A stretch of DNA of 64,000 nt from Sporosarcina luteola (GTDB lineage Bacteria; Bacillota; Bacilli; Bacillales_A; Planococcaceae): NCBI GenBank assembly GCA_014204635.1, contig JACHLS010000003.1, forward strand, positions 1 through 64,000, given 5' to 3'. Below are positions 25,972-34,303 of this stretch, in pieces. The notes beneath the pieces are model-generated. The model saw nothing but the letters and a program-made list of their open reading frames with translations, was not told the DNA's origin and ran no database searches. Each line of letters begins with the position of its first letter. Positions within the stretch are counted from its first letter, which is position 1. Position numbers and translations under genes: made by a program.

Positions 25972-27072
25972 TCATATCCCTCTCTTTCGGTTAATCATCA
26001 TTGCAGCCCCTATCATGAGCAATAGTGCTAGGAATAGTACTGCTATGCCGAATGGGAAATACTGGGGAGTACGTAAAATGGCTTGGTCTACCATTTGATA
26101 AGTGAATGGATTATAAAGACTTTGAAAGCCGTAGCTATCCAAGAGCCATCCACCTGCCATAATGAAGAGAAATGCAGAGAACGTGATGATTGTATTACGG
26201 AATGCATACGCTAACAATAGAAACAAGCTAACCGAGAAAACCATAAAGCTCATACTGTATAAGACAGCTTCTATTAAATACTTTCCGGAACTAATAAATG
26301 TATCTTGACTTGTAAAAATAGGGTATAGGAAAATATTGCCTTTCGACGTACCCAAAAGTTCACCCAATCCATATGAAGTGCCAAAAATAATTGCCAGCCA
26401 GAGAATGCCGCCCCCAACAATGGTAGTAAACTTAATAAACATGTAATGGATTCTCGTCATCGGCAAGGTCAATACTTGACGGATTGAATGATCATCAAAT
26501 TCTTTTGTCACAATGAGTCCTAAAACAAACAACAGCATCACAAAACCGACTGGATTCATGACTAACGACACCACTTTTTTCATAAAAATCGACGTTTGAA
26601 TCGATAAATTAAAATCTTCCTTTGGCAAATTTCTCTTTAACAGTTCCTCATTTAGTTTCATTGTCTTAATCATATCAATGCTACCTACACCGAAAAACGT
26701 TCCATCAAATCGAGTGTATTCAAAAGCAGATTCATAGACTTCGATTTCAGTCTGTAATTCGCCTCGCCAGTCCCGGTTATGAATCGTCGTGATTAAGTCT
26801 TGCAGTTTTGTGGAAAGCTCCTGTCCAAAGTGCAATTGAGCTTTAAGACTTGAAGATCGGCCTTTTTTCAGCTCTTCCTCAGCATAAATAAGCTGCTGGT
26901 TCAAATCTTTTCTCAACTCTGTAAAGTACTCAATCTTCTTTAATTCAATTTGCCCTTGCGACATATGGTTAAAAAAAAACAAACCAAAAACAAAGACACA
27001 TGTCAGCTGTAAAAAAACCGGAAACACTTTAAGACGATTGATCTTTTTCCATTCAAACAGGATTTTTTTCAT
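25972..27072 (-). CDS. ABC-2 type transporter permease
   Basis: 366 residues with the same architecture as its downstream partner: helix FPVFLQLTCVFVFGLFFF, long extracytoplasmic coiled-coil-like region (LNQQLIYAEEELKKGRSSS), then about five helices including VVSLVMNPVGFVMLLFVLGLIVTKEF and the ABC-2 signature DDHSIRQVLTLPMTR. Its start overlaps the end of the ATPase gene by 20 bp. Probably forms a heterodimeric membrane part with the downstream permease. Confidence 0.85.
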   Translation of the reverse strand: MKKILFEWKKINRLKVFPVFLQLTCVFVFGLFFFNHMSQGQIELKKIEYFTELRKDLNQQLIYAEEELKKGRSSSLKAQLHFGQELSTKLQDLITTIHNRDWRGELQTEIEVYESAFEYTRFDGTFFGVGSIDMIKTMKLNEELLKRNLPKEDFNLSIQTSIFMKKVVSLVMNPVGFVMLLFVLGLIVTKEFDDHSIRQVLTLPMTRIHYMFIKFTTIVGGGILWLAIIFGTSYGLGELLGTSKGNIFLYPIFTSQDTFISSGKYLIEAVLYSMSFMVFSVSLFLLLAYAFRNTIITFSAFLFIMAGGWLLDSYGFQSLYNPFTYQMVDQAILRTPQYFPFGIAVLFLALLLMIGAAMMINRKRGI

Positions 27073-27949
27073 ACTGTGCTCCTGAGAAGATTTCTTTGTA
27101 GATTTTCTCTGAACCTATTTTTTCTTTTTGTATGTCGAAAATTTGAACCCCTTCCGTCTTGATAAGATCAATCACCCGATCCAGCTGGTCACTTTCCAAT
27201 TTTAGCTGAAGTCTCAGGGAGTCCTGTTTGACCTCATAGCCATGTTCTATTAATAAGCGTTTCAGAATTTCATAATCCGAAAGTACAAAGTTATAGTATG
27301 TTTCCTCAAATTGATTCATATCAACTACGGTCAGCTTCCCATCCTTCAAGAACAAAATCTGTTTGGTGACACGATCAATTTCCGCCAGATTATGGGAGGA
27401 CAACAGGATACTCGTACCATTTTCAGCAAGTTTCAATAAAATTCCCCTCATTAAAATGGCGCTCGACGGGTCCAAACCATTTAATGGCTCATCCAGCAGC
27501 AGCAGCTTCGGTTCATTAATGAGTGACATGGCAAGGAGCAAATGCTGTTTCATCCCTAAAGAATAATTTCCGACCGTCTTCTTTAAATAGCCTTCCATGC
27601 CTACATATTCGGCCACTTCTTTAATCTTGTCTTTATGAATCTTCTGTACATCACAAATATATTTCAGATGGTCATGTCCTGTTAAGTAATCAAACAATAC
27701 CGTATTATCTTGAAGAAATGCGACCTCCTTAAAAACGGATGAATCTTTATTGGGCTTTCCGACCAATTCAACAGTCCCCGAAGTCGTCGGAAGTATGTTC
27801 GTAATAACATTTAGAAATGTTGTTTTTCCTACCCCGTTCGGACCGACGAGCGCCCAAATACCTGGTGAATCAATGGTCAATGTAATGTTATCAAGCACTT
27901 TATGACTCTTATAGACTTTCGTTAAGTTCTGAACAGCTAATACTGCCAT
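27053..27949 (-). CDS. ABC transporter ATP-binding protein
   Basis: 298 residues with Walker A GPNGVGKT (about 36-43), Q-loop FLQDNTVLF, signature YSLGMKQ (about 134-140), Walker B LLLLDEPLNG (about 155-164) and H-loop SSHNLAEI. The roughly 80-residue C-terminal extension resembles regulatory tails of exporter ATPases. It is the first gene of the three-gene unit, providing ATP hydrolysis for the two ABC-2 permeases. No two-component system is adjacent. Confidence 0.95.
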   Translation of the reverse strand: MAVLAVQNLTKVYKSHKVLDNITLTIDSPGIWALVGPNGVGKTTFLNVITNILPTTSGTVELVGKPNKDSSVFKEVAFLQDNTVLFDYLTGHDHLKYICDVQKIHKDKIKEVAEYVGMEGYLKKTVGNYSLGMKQHLLLAMSLINEPKLLLLDEPLNGLDPSSAILMRGILLKLAENGTSILLSSHNLAEIDRVTKQILFLKDGKLTVVDMNQFEETYYNFVLSDYEILKRLLIEHGYEVKQDSLRLQLKLESDQLDRVIDLIKTEGVQIFDIQKEKIGSEKIYKEIFSGAQYEKNPV

Positions 27950-28218
27950 TTACTTCCCCTCTTTCTATAAAAGTTTGTCTATTCAGTAAGTCCATCCTAA
28001 CACAAAATCAGCGTACTTTGGGAAAATAATGTAAATTGTTTTACAATCATGAGGGAATGGCAGCTAGTTGGTGGATAAATGATTTTTGCCACTACAGTAA
28101 CATGCTGTGGGGTATGTGTAAGACGATGTTGATTTTCTTTTCGTGGGCGTTTAAGAATTGAGATTTTCAGCAGTTTAGTAGTGGGTTGGATATATTGATT
28201 AGGATGTTACGATAACAA
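27950..28218. other. Intergenic region upstream of the ABC exporter
   Basis: About 270 bp, presumably carrying the exporter promoter. I do not see a clear operator or RNA element. Confidence 0.4.
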
Positions 28219-28256
28219 CAAAAAAGGAGTGGCAAATGCAACTCTCCTGCCACTCC
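28219..28256 (-). terminator. Terminator of the methyltransferase gene
   Basis: Perfect 9-bp stem GGAGTGGCA/TGCCACTCC followed on the minus strand by TTTTTTGTTG, immediately after the methyltransferase stop. Confidence 0.9.
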
Positions 28257-28264
28257 AGTATGTT

Positions 28265-28885
28265 TCACTTCGTTATAATAAAGACACCGCCACAATGAGA
28301 GATAGGATGAAATTCGCATTGATGTGGTAGTGAAACCATGATCTCATCGTGCACAAAATAAAATTCATCCTCATCCCAATGTGCGATGTTGTCCTGCCTG
28401 CATTTCTTCAACTGTTCACGCGTTGAAAAAGAAATATCGCCAATCAATAACTTTCCATCCCTTTCAAGAAGGGATACGAGTTCTGTAATAAACGCTATTT
28501 TTTCTTCATCCGTCAAGTGATGTAATGTGTATGTGCTTATAATAGAATCATACGTGTTCTCTATAATCTCGGGGGGCAAGCCTTTTGAAATATCCCATTC
28601 GAACAAGTTGGCATTGGGCATTTTGGCTTGAGCAATGGAAATCATTTTTTCTGAGAAATCAATTCCATCAATTCGGTGCCCATTTGAATATAATTTACTT
28701 GTTAATACACCTGTGCCAAACCCAATATCTAATACTTTAGAATTGTCCTTTTGCATGACTTCGTTAAAGATCATATTGAGTATTTTCTTATATCCAGCAA
28801 AAGGATATAAATCATTGTCCTCACTCACTTGAACTGTTTGATCATAATTGTCAGCCCATAAATTGAACCCTACATGATTTAACAT
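28265..28885 (-). CDS. Class I SAM-dependent methyltransferase
   Basis: 206 residues from ATG 28885, 4 nt after GGAGGAGC. Motif I is VLDIGFGTGVLTSKL (about 48-62), with an acidic GIDFSEKMISIAQ motif II region and the STYTLHHLTDEEK post-motif typical of small-molecule methyltransferases such as YrrT/UbiE-type enzymes. The protein ends GGVFIITK. The acceptor substrate cannot be predicted. Monocistronic with its own terminator. Confidence 0.9.
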   Translation of the reverse strand: MLNHVGFNLWADNYDQTVQVSEDNDLYPFAGYKKILNMIFNEVMQKDNSKVLDIGFGTGVLTSKLYSNGHRIDGIDFSEKMISIAQAKMPNANLFEWDISKGLPPEIIENTYDSIISTYTLHHLTDEEKIAFITELVSLLERDGKLLIGDISFSTREQLKKCRQDNIAHWDEDEFYFVHDEIMVSLPHQCEFHPISHCGGVFIITK

Positions 28886-29126
28886 GAATGCTCCTCCAAT
28901 ACTTATCAACTTTACGAGCATTCAATAAAATGACTCATGAATTACTCGTACTCCACCCTAGCAAAATGATTTTTCTCCAGTACACTATTCTTATTTTTCA
29001 CTTAAATCACACCTTTCTCTACGACAACCTTACTACAAATCCGCGGTTAATTGAAGACACAAATAAAATAATGAATCAACAATACTTGTTCGATCAAAAC
29101 GCAGCGAGCTGCTAACAATGCTCCTG

Positions 29127-30044
29127 TCATTTCCATTGGTCATATACCCAACTCACATTGTACTTGTACAGCTTAGATGGCCTGTACGCACCTGTTTTGA
29201 TTTCCTTTCCTGTATCTACCACCATTTCTTCTACATGGCGACGGAACTGGACTTTGTTTAACTCCCTTCCTAAAATTACTTCATACACTTGTTGCAAATC
29301 CGGCAGCGTAAACTCATCCCCAACCAAATTGAACACGATATTTGTATAGTTCACTTTTCCTCGCAATCGCTCCAGGGAGTATAAAATAATTTCAGCATGG
29401 TCAAATGCAATGCCTTGCCTTTCGACAATAGTCATAGTTGTTGTAGTATTGGCTTTTTGCGTCTCTGTGACTTTCTCTACTATTGCGGATACAGTGGTGT
29501 TCCCGGAAATCAGCTCAAGTTTTATTTTTTCTGTCCGTCTCATACTCTCCCCGATGAGTTCGTCATGGAGTTCGACAACCTGGTCCTTTACCGTAAACCA
29601 TGTTACCTCCTCTGCATCGTCCCCTGCTTGCAGAGGAGGGAGCTTCTCCTGATCAACCAGCGCCAAATAGCTGACACTGACAATCCTCATGCGAGGGTCA
29701 CGGTCTACGGCACTCCAAGTGTAGAGTTGTTCCGCATAGACTCCATCCACACCTGTCTCCTCTTTCAACTCTCTTTGTACGGCTGTATCGAGGTCCTCGT
29801 CAATCCCCATGAATCCACCGGCTAATGCCCAGTCTCCCTTATATGGATGCCCCCCGCGCCTGATGAGCAGTAGCTGCAATTTCTTCTCTGCCTTTTTTCT
29901 CTTATCAGTCAGCTTCTCCGTCGCTACTGTAAAAATAGCCATGTCCGTTGTGATCGACGGTTTTTCATATTTGTCCTTCTCTGTCTTCTGATATTGCTCG
30001 ATAAATTCCGTTTCACTGAGATTTTGCAGGTCCAGTTCTTCCAT
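29127..30044 (-). CDS. nrtR: NrtR-type Nudix-related transcriptional regulator of NAD metabolism
   Basis: 305 residues: an N-terminal Nudix domain with an apparently complete box (residues 76-98, RELKEETG core), then a C-terminal winged-helix segment (FTLPDLQQVYEVILGRELNKVQFRR, about 245-272). This two-domain layout is that of NrtR, a repressor of NAD biosynthesis genes that senses ADP-ribose. The neighbours nadR and pnuC fit this role. The complete Nudix box suggests possible ADP-ribose pyrophosphatase activity, which many NrtRs have lost. It has its own promoter with an overlapping operator-like palindrome, so it is probably autoregulated. Confidence 0.85.
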   Translation of the reverse strand: MEELDLQNLSETEFIEQYQKTEKDKYEKPSITTDMAIFTVATEKLTDKRKKAEKKLQLLLIRRGGHPYKGDWALAGGFMGIDEDLDTAVQRELKEETGVDGVYAEQLYTWSAVDRDPRMRIVSVSYLALVDQEKLPPLQAGDDAEEVTWFTVKDQVVELHDELIGESMRRTEKIKLELISGNTTVSAIVEKVTETQKANTTTTMTIVERQGIAFDHAEIILYSLERLRGKVNYTNIVFNLVGDEFTLPDLQQVYEVILGRELNKVQFRRHVEEMVVDTGKEIKTGAYRPSKLYKYNVSWVYDQWK

Positions 30045-30072
30045 AGCTATATTCTCCTTTCAGAATATCAAC

Positions 30073-30092
30073 TTAGTTGCATCTTAATACTA
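30073..30092. promoter_or_regulatory. Candidate NrtR operator upstream of nrtR
   Basis: TTAGTTGCATCTTAATACTA, 20 bp with TAGT/ACTA ends, covering the -10 region of nrtR. It matches in length and ends the two sites upstream of pnuC. Confidence 0.65.
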
Positions 30093-30109
30093 TCTTCGAT
30101 TTTAGACAA
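30081..30109 (-). promoter_or_regulatory. Promoter of nrtR
   Basis: Minus-strand -35 TTGTCT (30104-30109), 17-bp spacer, -10 TAAGAT (30081-30086). Transcription would start inside the operator region and run into nrtR. Confidence 0.55.
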
Positions 30110-30130
30110 GGAGATTCCTGTCTTATTGAA

Positions 30131-30158
30131 ATAAAAAAAGGGGTTGCTGAGAACCCCT
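30131..30158 (-). terminator. Terminator after nadR
   Basis: AGGGGTT/AACCCCT stem followed on the minus strand by TTTTTTTATT, directly after the nadR stop. It separates pnuC-nadR from nrtR. Confidence 0.9.
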
Positions 30159-31214
30159 CTACCTAGTAATAAGCTTCGTAATATGCTCAATCGCCCGATC
30201 CAACCGTTCTTCATAATTGCCATTTACCGTCACATACTCAATTCCCCGTTCTAGAAACATTTTCTTGAGCAACTCATTTGTCTCTTTCCTCACCTCCGGA
30301 TCGCTGAACGTCCGGTATCCATCCGCTACCCACTGCACATCAGGCTCCAAAAATATATACAAGTCATAATCTTGCGACAGAATAACACCCTCGATAAATT
30401 CCAGCTCCCGGCCAAAATATACCTTCGCGTAATACTGGGATACGACGGCCTCACTATCGATAAACAACAGTTTGTTGGCCTTTTTGATCTTTTGGTACTC
30501 CATATGTTTATGACCAAAAACAATTTCCTTGTAATGTTCTTCTGTCAGCAATGAGCTGCCGTCCCCGATTTCCTCACTTACCGTACGGCCATATTCCTCC
30601 ACATATTCGGTACCGAATAGTTGAGAAAGGTTCCGTGTTAACGTCGACTTCCCGCATGATTCAACTCCAACTATCGCAACCTTTTTTGTATAATAAGGTT
30701 TTGCCGCTTCCGGAATCATATCCCAGTTAGCAAAGACTCCTTCGTTGCGGATTTTTGTGGCACTGATGGGAAAGATTTCGCGAGCCTCGTCGATGATAAT
30801 ATGGTTTATATCCTCTCCATATATCCGCCTGAACCAGATATCATACGCACTTTCGGAACTGAAAATGTGGGTGATTTTTTCTGGAATCACTTCAATCATT
30901 CGCCGCCCGCCTTCAAGCCACATGTATTCCATATCCTCTGTATAAGGTTCTTCCACCGCCAAAACAGTAACATTTGGCATGTTTTTCGTAGATGTCATGA
31001 TCCACTGTTGCCGCCTGCGGAAATCAATGTAATCCAGTCCCGCTTCCTGACATAACCTTTTATCCCGCTCTTCGTGATAACTAACCAACACATATAACTG
31101 ATCTACCTGTGAAGCTGCTTTTGTGATGGCATATAAATGTCCTTTATGAAACGGTATGAATTTGCCTCCGTAGTGGCCTACTTTTCGCTCATCCCTATTC
31201 GTTGCATTAGTCAT
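30159..31214 (-). CDS. nadR: Bifunctional NMN adenylyltransferase / nicotinamide riboside kinase
   Basis: 351 residues from ATG 31214. The N-terminal nucleotidyltransferase domain has GKFIPFHKGH (17-26) and ISATKIR (150-156). The C-terminal kinase domain has P-loop GVESCGKST (183-191) and a later LEPDVQWVADG region. This is the NadR enzyme architecture (NMNAT plus RNK) without the N-terminal HTH found in enterobacteria. It phosphorylates imported nicotinamide riboside and adenylates NMN to NAD. The gene follows pnuC with a 23-bp gap, matching the salvage route importer-to-enzyme. Confidence 0.93.
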   Translation of the reverse strand: MTNATNRDERKVGHYGGKFIPFHKGHLYAITKAASQVDQLYVLVSYHEERDKRLCQEAGLDYIDFRRRQQWIMTSTKNMPNVTVLAVEEPYTEDMEYMWLEGGRRMIEVIPEKITHIFSSESAYDIWFRRIYGEDINHIIIDEAREIFPISATKIRNEGVFANWDMIPEAAKPYYTKKVAIVGVESCGKSTLTRNLSQLFGTEYVEEYGRTVSEEIGDGSSLLTEEHYKEIVFGHKHMEYQKIKKANKLLFIDSEAVVSQYYAKVYFGRELEFIEGVILSQDYDLYIFLEPDVQWVADGYRTFSDPEVRKETNELLKKMFLERGIEYVTVNGNYEERLDRAIEHITKLITR

Positions 31215-31237
31215 CTTCCTCATCTCCCTTTTCATCA

Positions 31238-31954
31238 TCAATTCCCTGTTGCTTCTTGCACCTTCGATAATTTCAGCCAATTCATATAGCCATATACGGA
31301 GTTGACTAGGAATGCCGTCCACATGATGACCATGTTCCAATCGTTGCCTCCCGTCTGTACCATTGTAATCACCCACAACGTGATGGTGAGGAGATTGACT
31401 AAAATCCAGATTACCCATTGCTCAGCATATCGCTGTACCATTAGTATTTGGGCAATTACTGAAAGGACGACCGCCATGCTGTCAACCCGTATTTGTTGGG
31501 CTGCTAACAGCGTCAATACTTCTGCATACACGAACGCTCCTACTAAAAAGGCGCCGATGACCATTGCCCAACCTCTTACAGTCAGTCTTTTCACGTAAAC
31601 GTTTTCCCCCTGCTCGGACTCTTCTTTTTTCTTAGAGTGTTTCATCCACAGCCAGATCCCAATGAATTGCATAGGGAAGTAAAATAGCCAGTTCAACATC
31701 GACTCTCCATACAGTCCGTATCCATAGGCGATATAGCCGTATGTTGCAGTTTGTAAGATTCCGAAAAGATAGTTTGACACCTTCCCCTTTGCCACTAGCA
31801 CGACGCATAACATGCCTGCAATCGAACTGATTAATCCGAGCAGCGTATCTTGAAATGCAAAGTAGAGATACACCGTAATCCCTGCAAAAATCATCACCCA
31901 TACCTTTTCGAAGATGGACCAATCCGCCAAAAACTCCTTCATTTTCAGTGCCAT
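31238..31954 (-). CDS. pnuC: Nicotinamide riboside transporter PnuC
   Basis: 238 residues with about seven transmembrane helices. Family features are YLFGILQTATYGYIAYGYGLYGES, the QFIGIWLW motif (about 97-104) and RYAEQWVIWILVN near 170-182. PnuC facilitates uptake of nicotinamide riboside, trapped by phosphorylation through the co-transcribed NadR. Start ATG 31954 follows GGAGAGGGAG. Its consensus promoter overlaps two candidate NrtR operators. Confidence 0.95.
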   Translation of the reverse strand: MALKMKEFLADWSIFEKVWVMIFAGITVYLYFAFQDTLLGLISSIAGMLCVVLVAKGKVSNYLFGILQTATYGYIAYGYGLYGESMLNWLFYFPMQFIGIWLWMKHSKKKEESEQGENVYVKRLTVRGWAMVIGAFLVGAFVYAEVLTLLAAQQIRVDSMAVVLSVIAQILMVQRYAEQWVIWILVNLLTITLWVITMVQTGGNDWNMVIMWTAFLVNSVYGYMNWLKLSKVQEATGN

Positions 31955-31973
31955 TTTACTCCCTCTCCTTTAC

Positions 31974-31993
31974 TTAGTTTTAAATTGTAACTA
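31974..31993. promoter_or_regulatory. Candidate NrtR operator, pnuC-proximal
   Basis: TTAGTTTTAAATTGTAACTA, 20 bp with TAGTT/AACTA inverted arms, between the pnuC -10 box and its start codon. Confidence 0.65.
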
Positions 31994-32003
31994 TCTTATG
32001 AAC

Positions 32004-32023
32004 TTAGTATATATTTGTATCTA
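32004..32023. promoter_or_regulatory. Candidate NrtR operator over the pnuC promoter
   Basis: TTAGTATATATTTGTATCTA, 20 bp, spans the -10 box and most of the spacer. It is 30 bp centre to centre from the second site. Confidence 0.65.
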
Positions 32024-32034
32024 TGTGTTGTCAA
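32006..32034 (-). promoter_or_regulatory. Consensus sigma-A promoter of pnuC-nadR
   Basis: Minus-strand -35 TTGACA (32029-32034), exact 17-bp spacer and -10 TATACT (32006-32011). Confidence 0.85.
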
Positions 32035-32046
32035 CCATTTTTGCAA

Positions 32047-32077
32047 ATAAAAAAAGCCCTTCCCTCAAGAGGCTTTC
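32047..32077 (-). terminator. Terminator of the GNAT gene
   Basis: AAAGCC/GGGCTTT stem with inner CCTC/GAGG pairing, followed on the minus strand by a T-run. It lies between the GNAT stop and the pnuC promoter. Confidence 0.7.
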
Positions 32078-32150
32078 ACAGCCACTTGGTTTAGAGCTTT
32101 ACTTCTTGAGCAATAGAATTACTAGAACACAGTAAAGAAAATGAATGAGA

Positions 32151-32609
32151 TTACTTTGATGTTGAATCCATTACATTTAATTCATATTGATAAAATTGAA
32201 CGTCCCGTTGATAACCATTTTTTTCATACAGTTTTTGAGCCGAATGATTATCCCAAGCCGTGCTTAGACTAATACTCTTGGCATCCGTATCACTCGCATA
32301 CTCTTTTGCCTTATCCAATAGCATTTCTCCAATTCCTTGCTTTCTAGCTTCCTTTTCCACAAACAAATCATTTAGAATCCAGACGCGTTTCATCGAGACA
32401 GAAGAAAAAGTCGGATACAGTTGAGTGAATCCAAGATATGCCCCATCAGCTTTCACGACAAATATGACTGAATCCTCCTTTGCAAAACGTTCTTTTAGAA
32501 AATCCTTTGCTCCCTCTAAATCTGAATCTTGTTCGTAAAATATACGGTATTGGTTAAATAGATTTGACAATCCATCTAAATCTTCCAAAGTAGCTTGAAA
32601 AATCTTCAT
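32151..32609 (-). CDS. GNAT family N-acetyltransferase
   Basis: 152 residues from ATG 32609 (MKIFQATLEDLDGL), behind GAGG at slightly long spacing. The acetyl-CoA site is KEARKQGIGEMLLDKAKEYA (about 93-112), and the C-terminal SLSTAWDNHSAQKLYEKNGYQRD matches common small GNATs acting on amines or protein N-termini. Substrate unknown. Transcribed separately from the NAD cluster. Confidence 0.88.
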   Translation of the reverse strand: MKIFQATLEDLDGLSNLFNQYRIFYEQDSDLEGAKDFLKERFAKEDSVIFVVKADGAYLGFTQLYPTFSSVSMKRVWILNDLFVEKEARKQGIGEMLLDKAKEYASDTDAKSISLSTAWDNHSAQKLYEKNGYQRDVQFYQYELNVMDSTSK

Positions 32610-32769
32610 TGTTTTCACATCCTCTATCTTGTTTCTACTCATTTTACATGACATCTTCCAATTCAGATACCTCATAGAGCAAAATTTCAGTTGTATAGCC
32701 CATATCGTGTAGATGTTTTCCTGACTAGACTACGGGGTAAAATCCTCTGAAAAAGGAGGTTGTCCAGCA

Positions 32770-33216
32770 ATGCCATTTGATTATCAACTCGACTACAGCA
32801 ACCTCGATTTGCGAAAGCATCCTGAATTCTATCGAGTGGGAAAAGGCGAACAGGGCGTTTTGTTAGTAGAACCTTACAAAAGTGAAATCCTACCCTATTG
32901 GCGCTTTAAAACCCCTGCCATTGCTAAAGAATCAGCTGAGAACATTTATAGGCTATTTGAGGAATATCGAAATAATGACGATTTTGTCGGAATGGATATG
33001 GCACGGAAATTCATTCAAATGGGATATACCCGAGCACGACGTTATACAAATTATAAAGGAGGACACAAATATAATGAGGATGGCACCGTGAAAGAGAGAC
33101 AGATAGATCCTGAAAAAGCAAAATCCGCTGACATATTCAAAGCCTACTGGGACAAAATTCGACATAACGATGACTACTTGAAGAGAAAGAAATCACATCA
33201 AGAAACCTATGGTTGA
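32770..33216 (+). CDS. DUF4385 family protein
   Basis: 148 residues. The FDYQLDYSNLDLRKHPEFYRVGKGEQGVLLVEPYKSEILPYWRFKTP start and the ARKFIQMGYTRARRYTNYKGG block are characteristic of DUF4385, a small conserved family of unknown function. ATG 32770 follows AAAGGAGGTTGTCCAGCA. Its stop overlaps by 8 bp a longer frame of the following niaR gene, whose real start is further downstream. Confidence 0.85.
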   Translation: MPFDYQLDYSNLDLRKHPEFYRVGKGEQGVLLVEPYKSEILPYWRFKTPAIAKESAENIYRLFEEYRNNDDFVGMDMARKFIQMGYTRARRYTNYKGGHKYNEDGTVKERQIDPEKAKSADIFKAYWDKIRHNDDYLKRKKSHQETYG

Positions 33217-33295
33217 TCATCATGCTCAGTTGGTAACATTCCCAGTGATGAATGGTTCCCTTTTGTGCTACACTATGGGGCAAGGAGGGAAATTG

Positions 33296-33835
33296 ATGAA
33301 TCAGAATGAAAAAATGACAGGGGATGAACGTCGTGAATTTCTTCTCACGACTTTACAAAATTCAAACAACCCCTTGACCGGCAAAGAGCTCGGCGAACTG
33401 ACAAACGTCAGCCGCCAAGTGATAGTGGGTGATATGACTCTTCTCAAAGCAAAAAACGCGCCAATTGTTGCAACGAGCCAAGGATACATATACATGGATG
33501 AAACACCGGAAGGAAATAAATTCGAGCAGGTCATCGTATGCAGGCATACGCCAGAACAAACAGAAGAGGAATTGAACATCTTCGTTGACCATGGTGTTAC
33601 TGTGAAAGATGTTAAAGTAGAGCACCCGGTATATGGTGACCTGAGTGCGTCCATCATGGTGAGCAATCGGCGGGACGTAAAAGAGTTTCTCAAGCGGATC
33701 GAAGAAGCGAATGCTGCCTACCTCTCTAATTTATCGGATGATGGCATCCATCTTCATACGGTCGTCGCTGAGCGTAATGAACAAATAACAGACGCCGTGG
33801 CGGAGTTGAAAAAAGCGGGAATCCTCTTAGAATAG
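33296..33835 (+). CDS. niaR: NiaR (YrxA-type) niacin-responsive transcriptional repressor
   Basis: 179 residues from ATG 33296, 7 nt after AAGGAGG. An N-terminal HTH_11 domain (LLTTLQNSNNPLTGKELGELTNVSRQVIVGDM, about 17-47) is followed by a 3H domain. Conserved histidines occur at about 84 (CRHTP), 110 (VEHPVYG) and 152-154 (HLH), which in this family bind nickel and nicotinic acid. NiaR represses NAD synthesis and niacin uptake genes when niacin is available. Its presence 1.3 kb from the NrtR/PnuC/NadR cluster puts two independent NAD regulators side by side. Confidence 0.9.
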   Translation: MNQNEKMTGDERREFLLTTLQNSNNPLTGKELGELTNVSRQVIVGDMTLLKAKNAPIVATSQGYIYMDETPEGNKFEQVIVCRHTPEQTEEELNIFVDHGVTVKDVKVEHPVYGDLSASIMVSNRRDVKEFLKRIEEANAAYLSNLSDDGIHLHTVVAERNEQITDAVAELKKAGILLE

Positions 33836-33897
33836 GGATTTCCGCTTCTCAACACACCATGTATTGTTACGTAAGGATATCGTTTCAATGTCCAGGG

Positions 33898-34271
33898 AGG
33901 AAAAATAAGTTATTCAGAAGCAACGTGCCACTATTATTTATTCTGGTGATTAGCTTGGTATCGGGGTGTCGATTCACAGAAACACCATCTGATGTTCCTG
34001 TTGAATTAGTGGCTTTTGGCAGTCTGACAAAGGAAGAACTTATCTCATTCCTGCCAGTCCAAAAGATTCAAAAAGTGTTCGTTTCAGAATTTAGCTATTT
34101 CTTGTTTTGGACAAACAATTCAATGACTTATCTACTTTTTGTTCCACTCTTTGCGCCAGTACCGTTTGATTTCTGGATCGCGTTTTGATCAACAATGGCA
34201 TCGATACGGGAACAAATTATCAGCAACAAATTATACTAGGGCATGAAGATATCCCCAAAAAGAAAAGTTGA
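33898..34271 (+). pseudogene. Degraded lipoprotein gene
   Basis: A frame without a proper start codon follows a good GGGAGG site and encodes NVPLLFILVISLVSGC, a lipoprotein signal with lipobox. It continues to 34188. A second frame (about 34170-34271) reads NNGIDTGTNYQQQIILGHEDIP and a stop. The start was probably lost by a one-base deletion (GGGAGGAAAAATAAG where ATGAAG would fit) and a frameshift lies near 34170. No family recognised. Confidence 0.4.
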
Positions 34272-34303
34272 AGTTACTTTACCCTCCATAATAGTAAAAA
34301 GAA

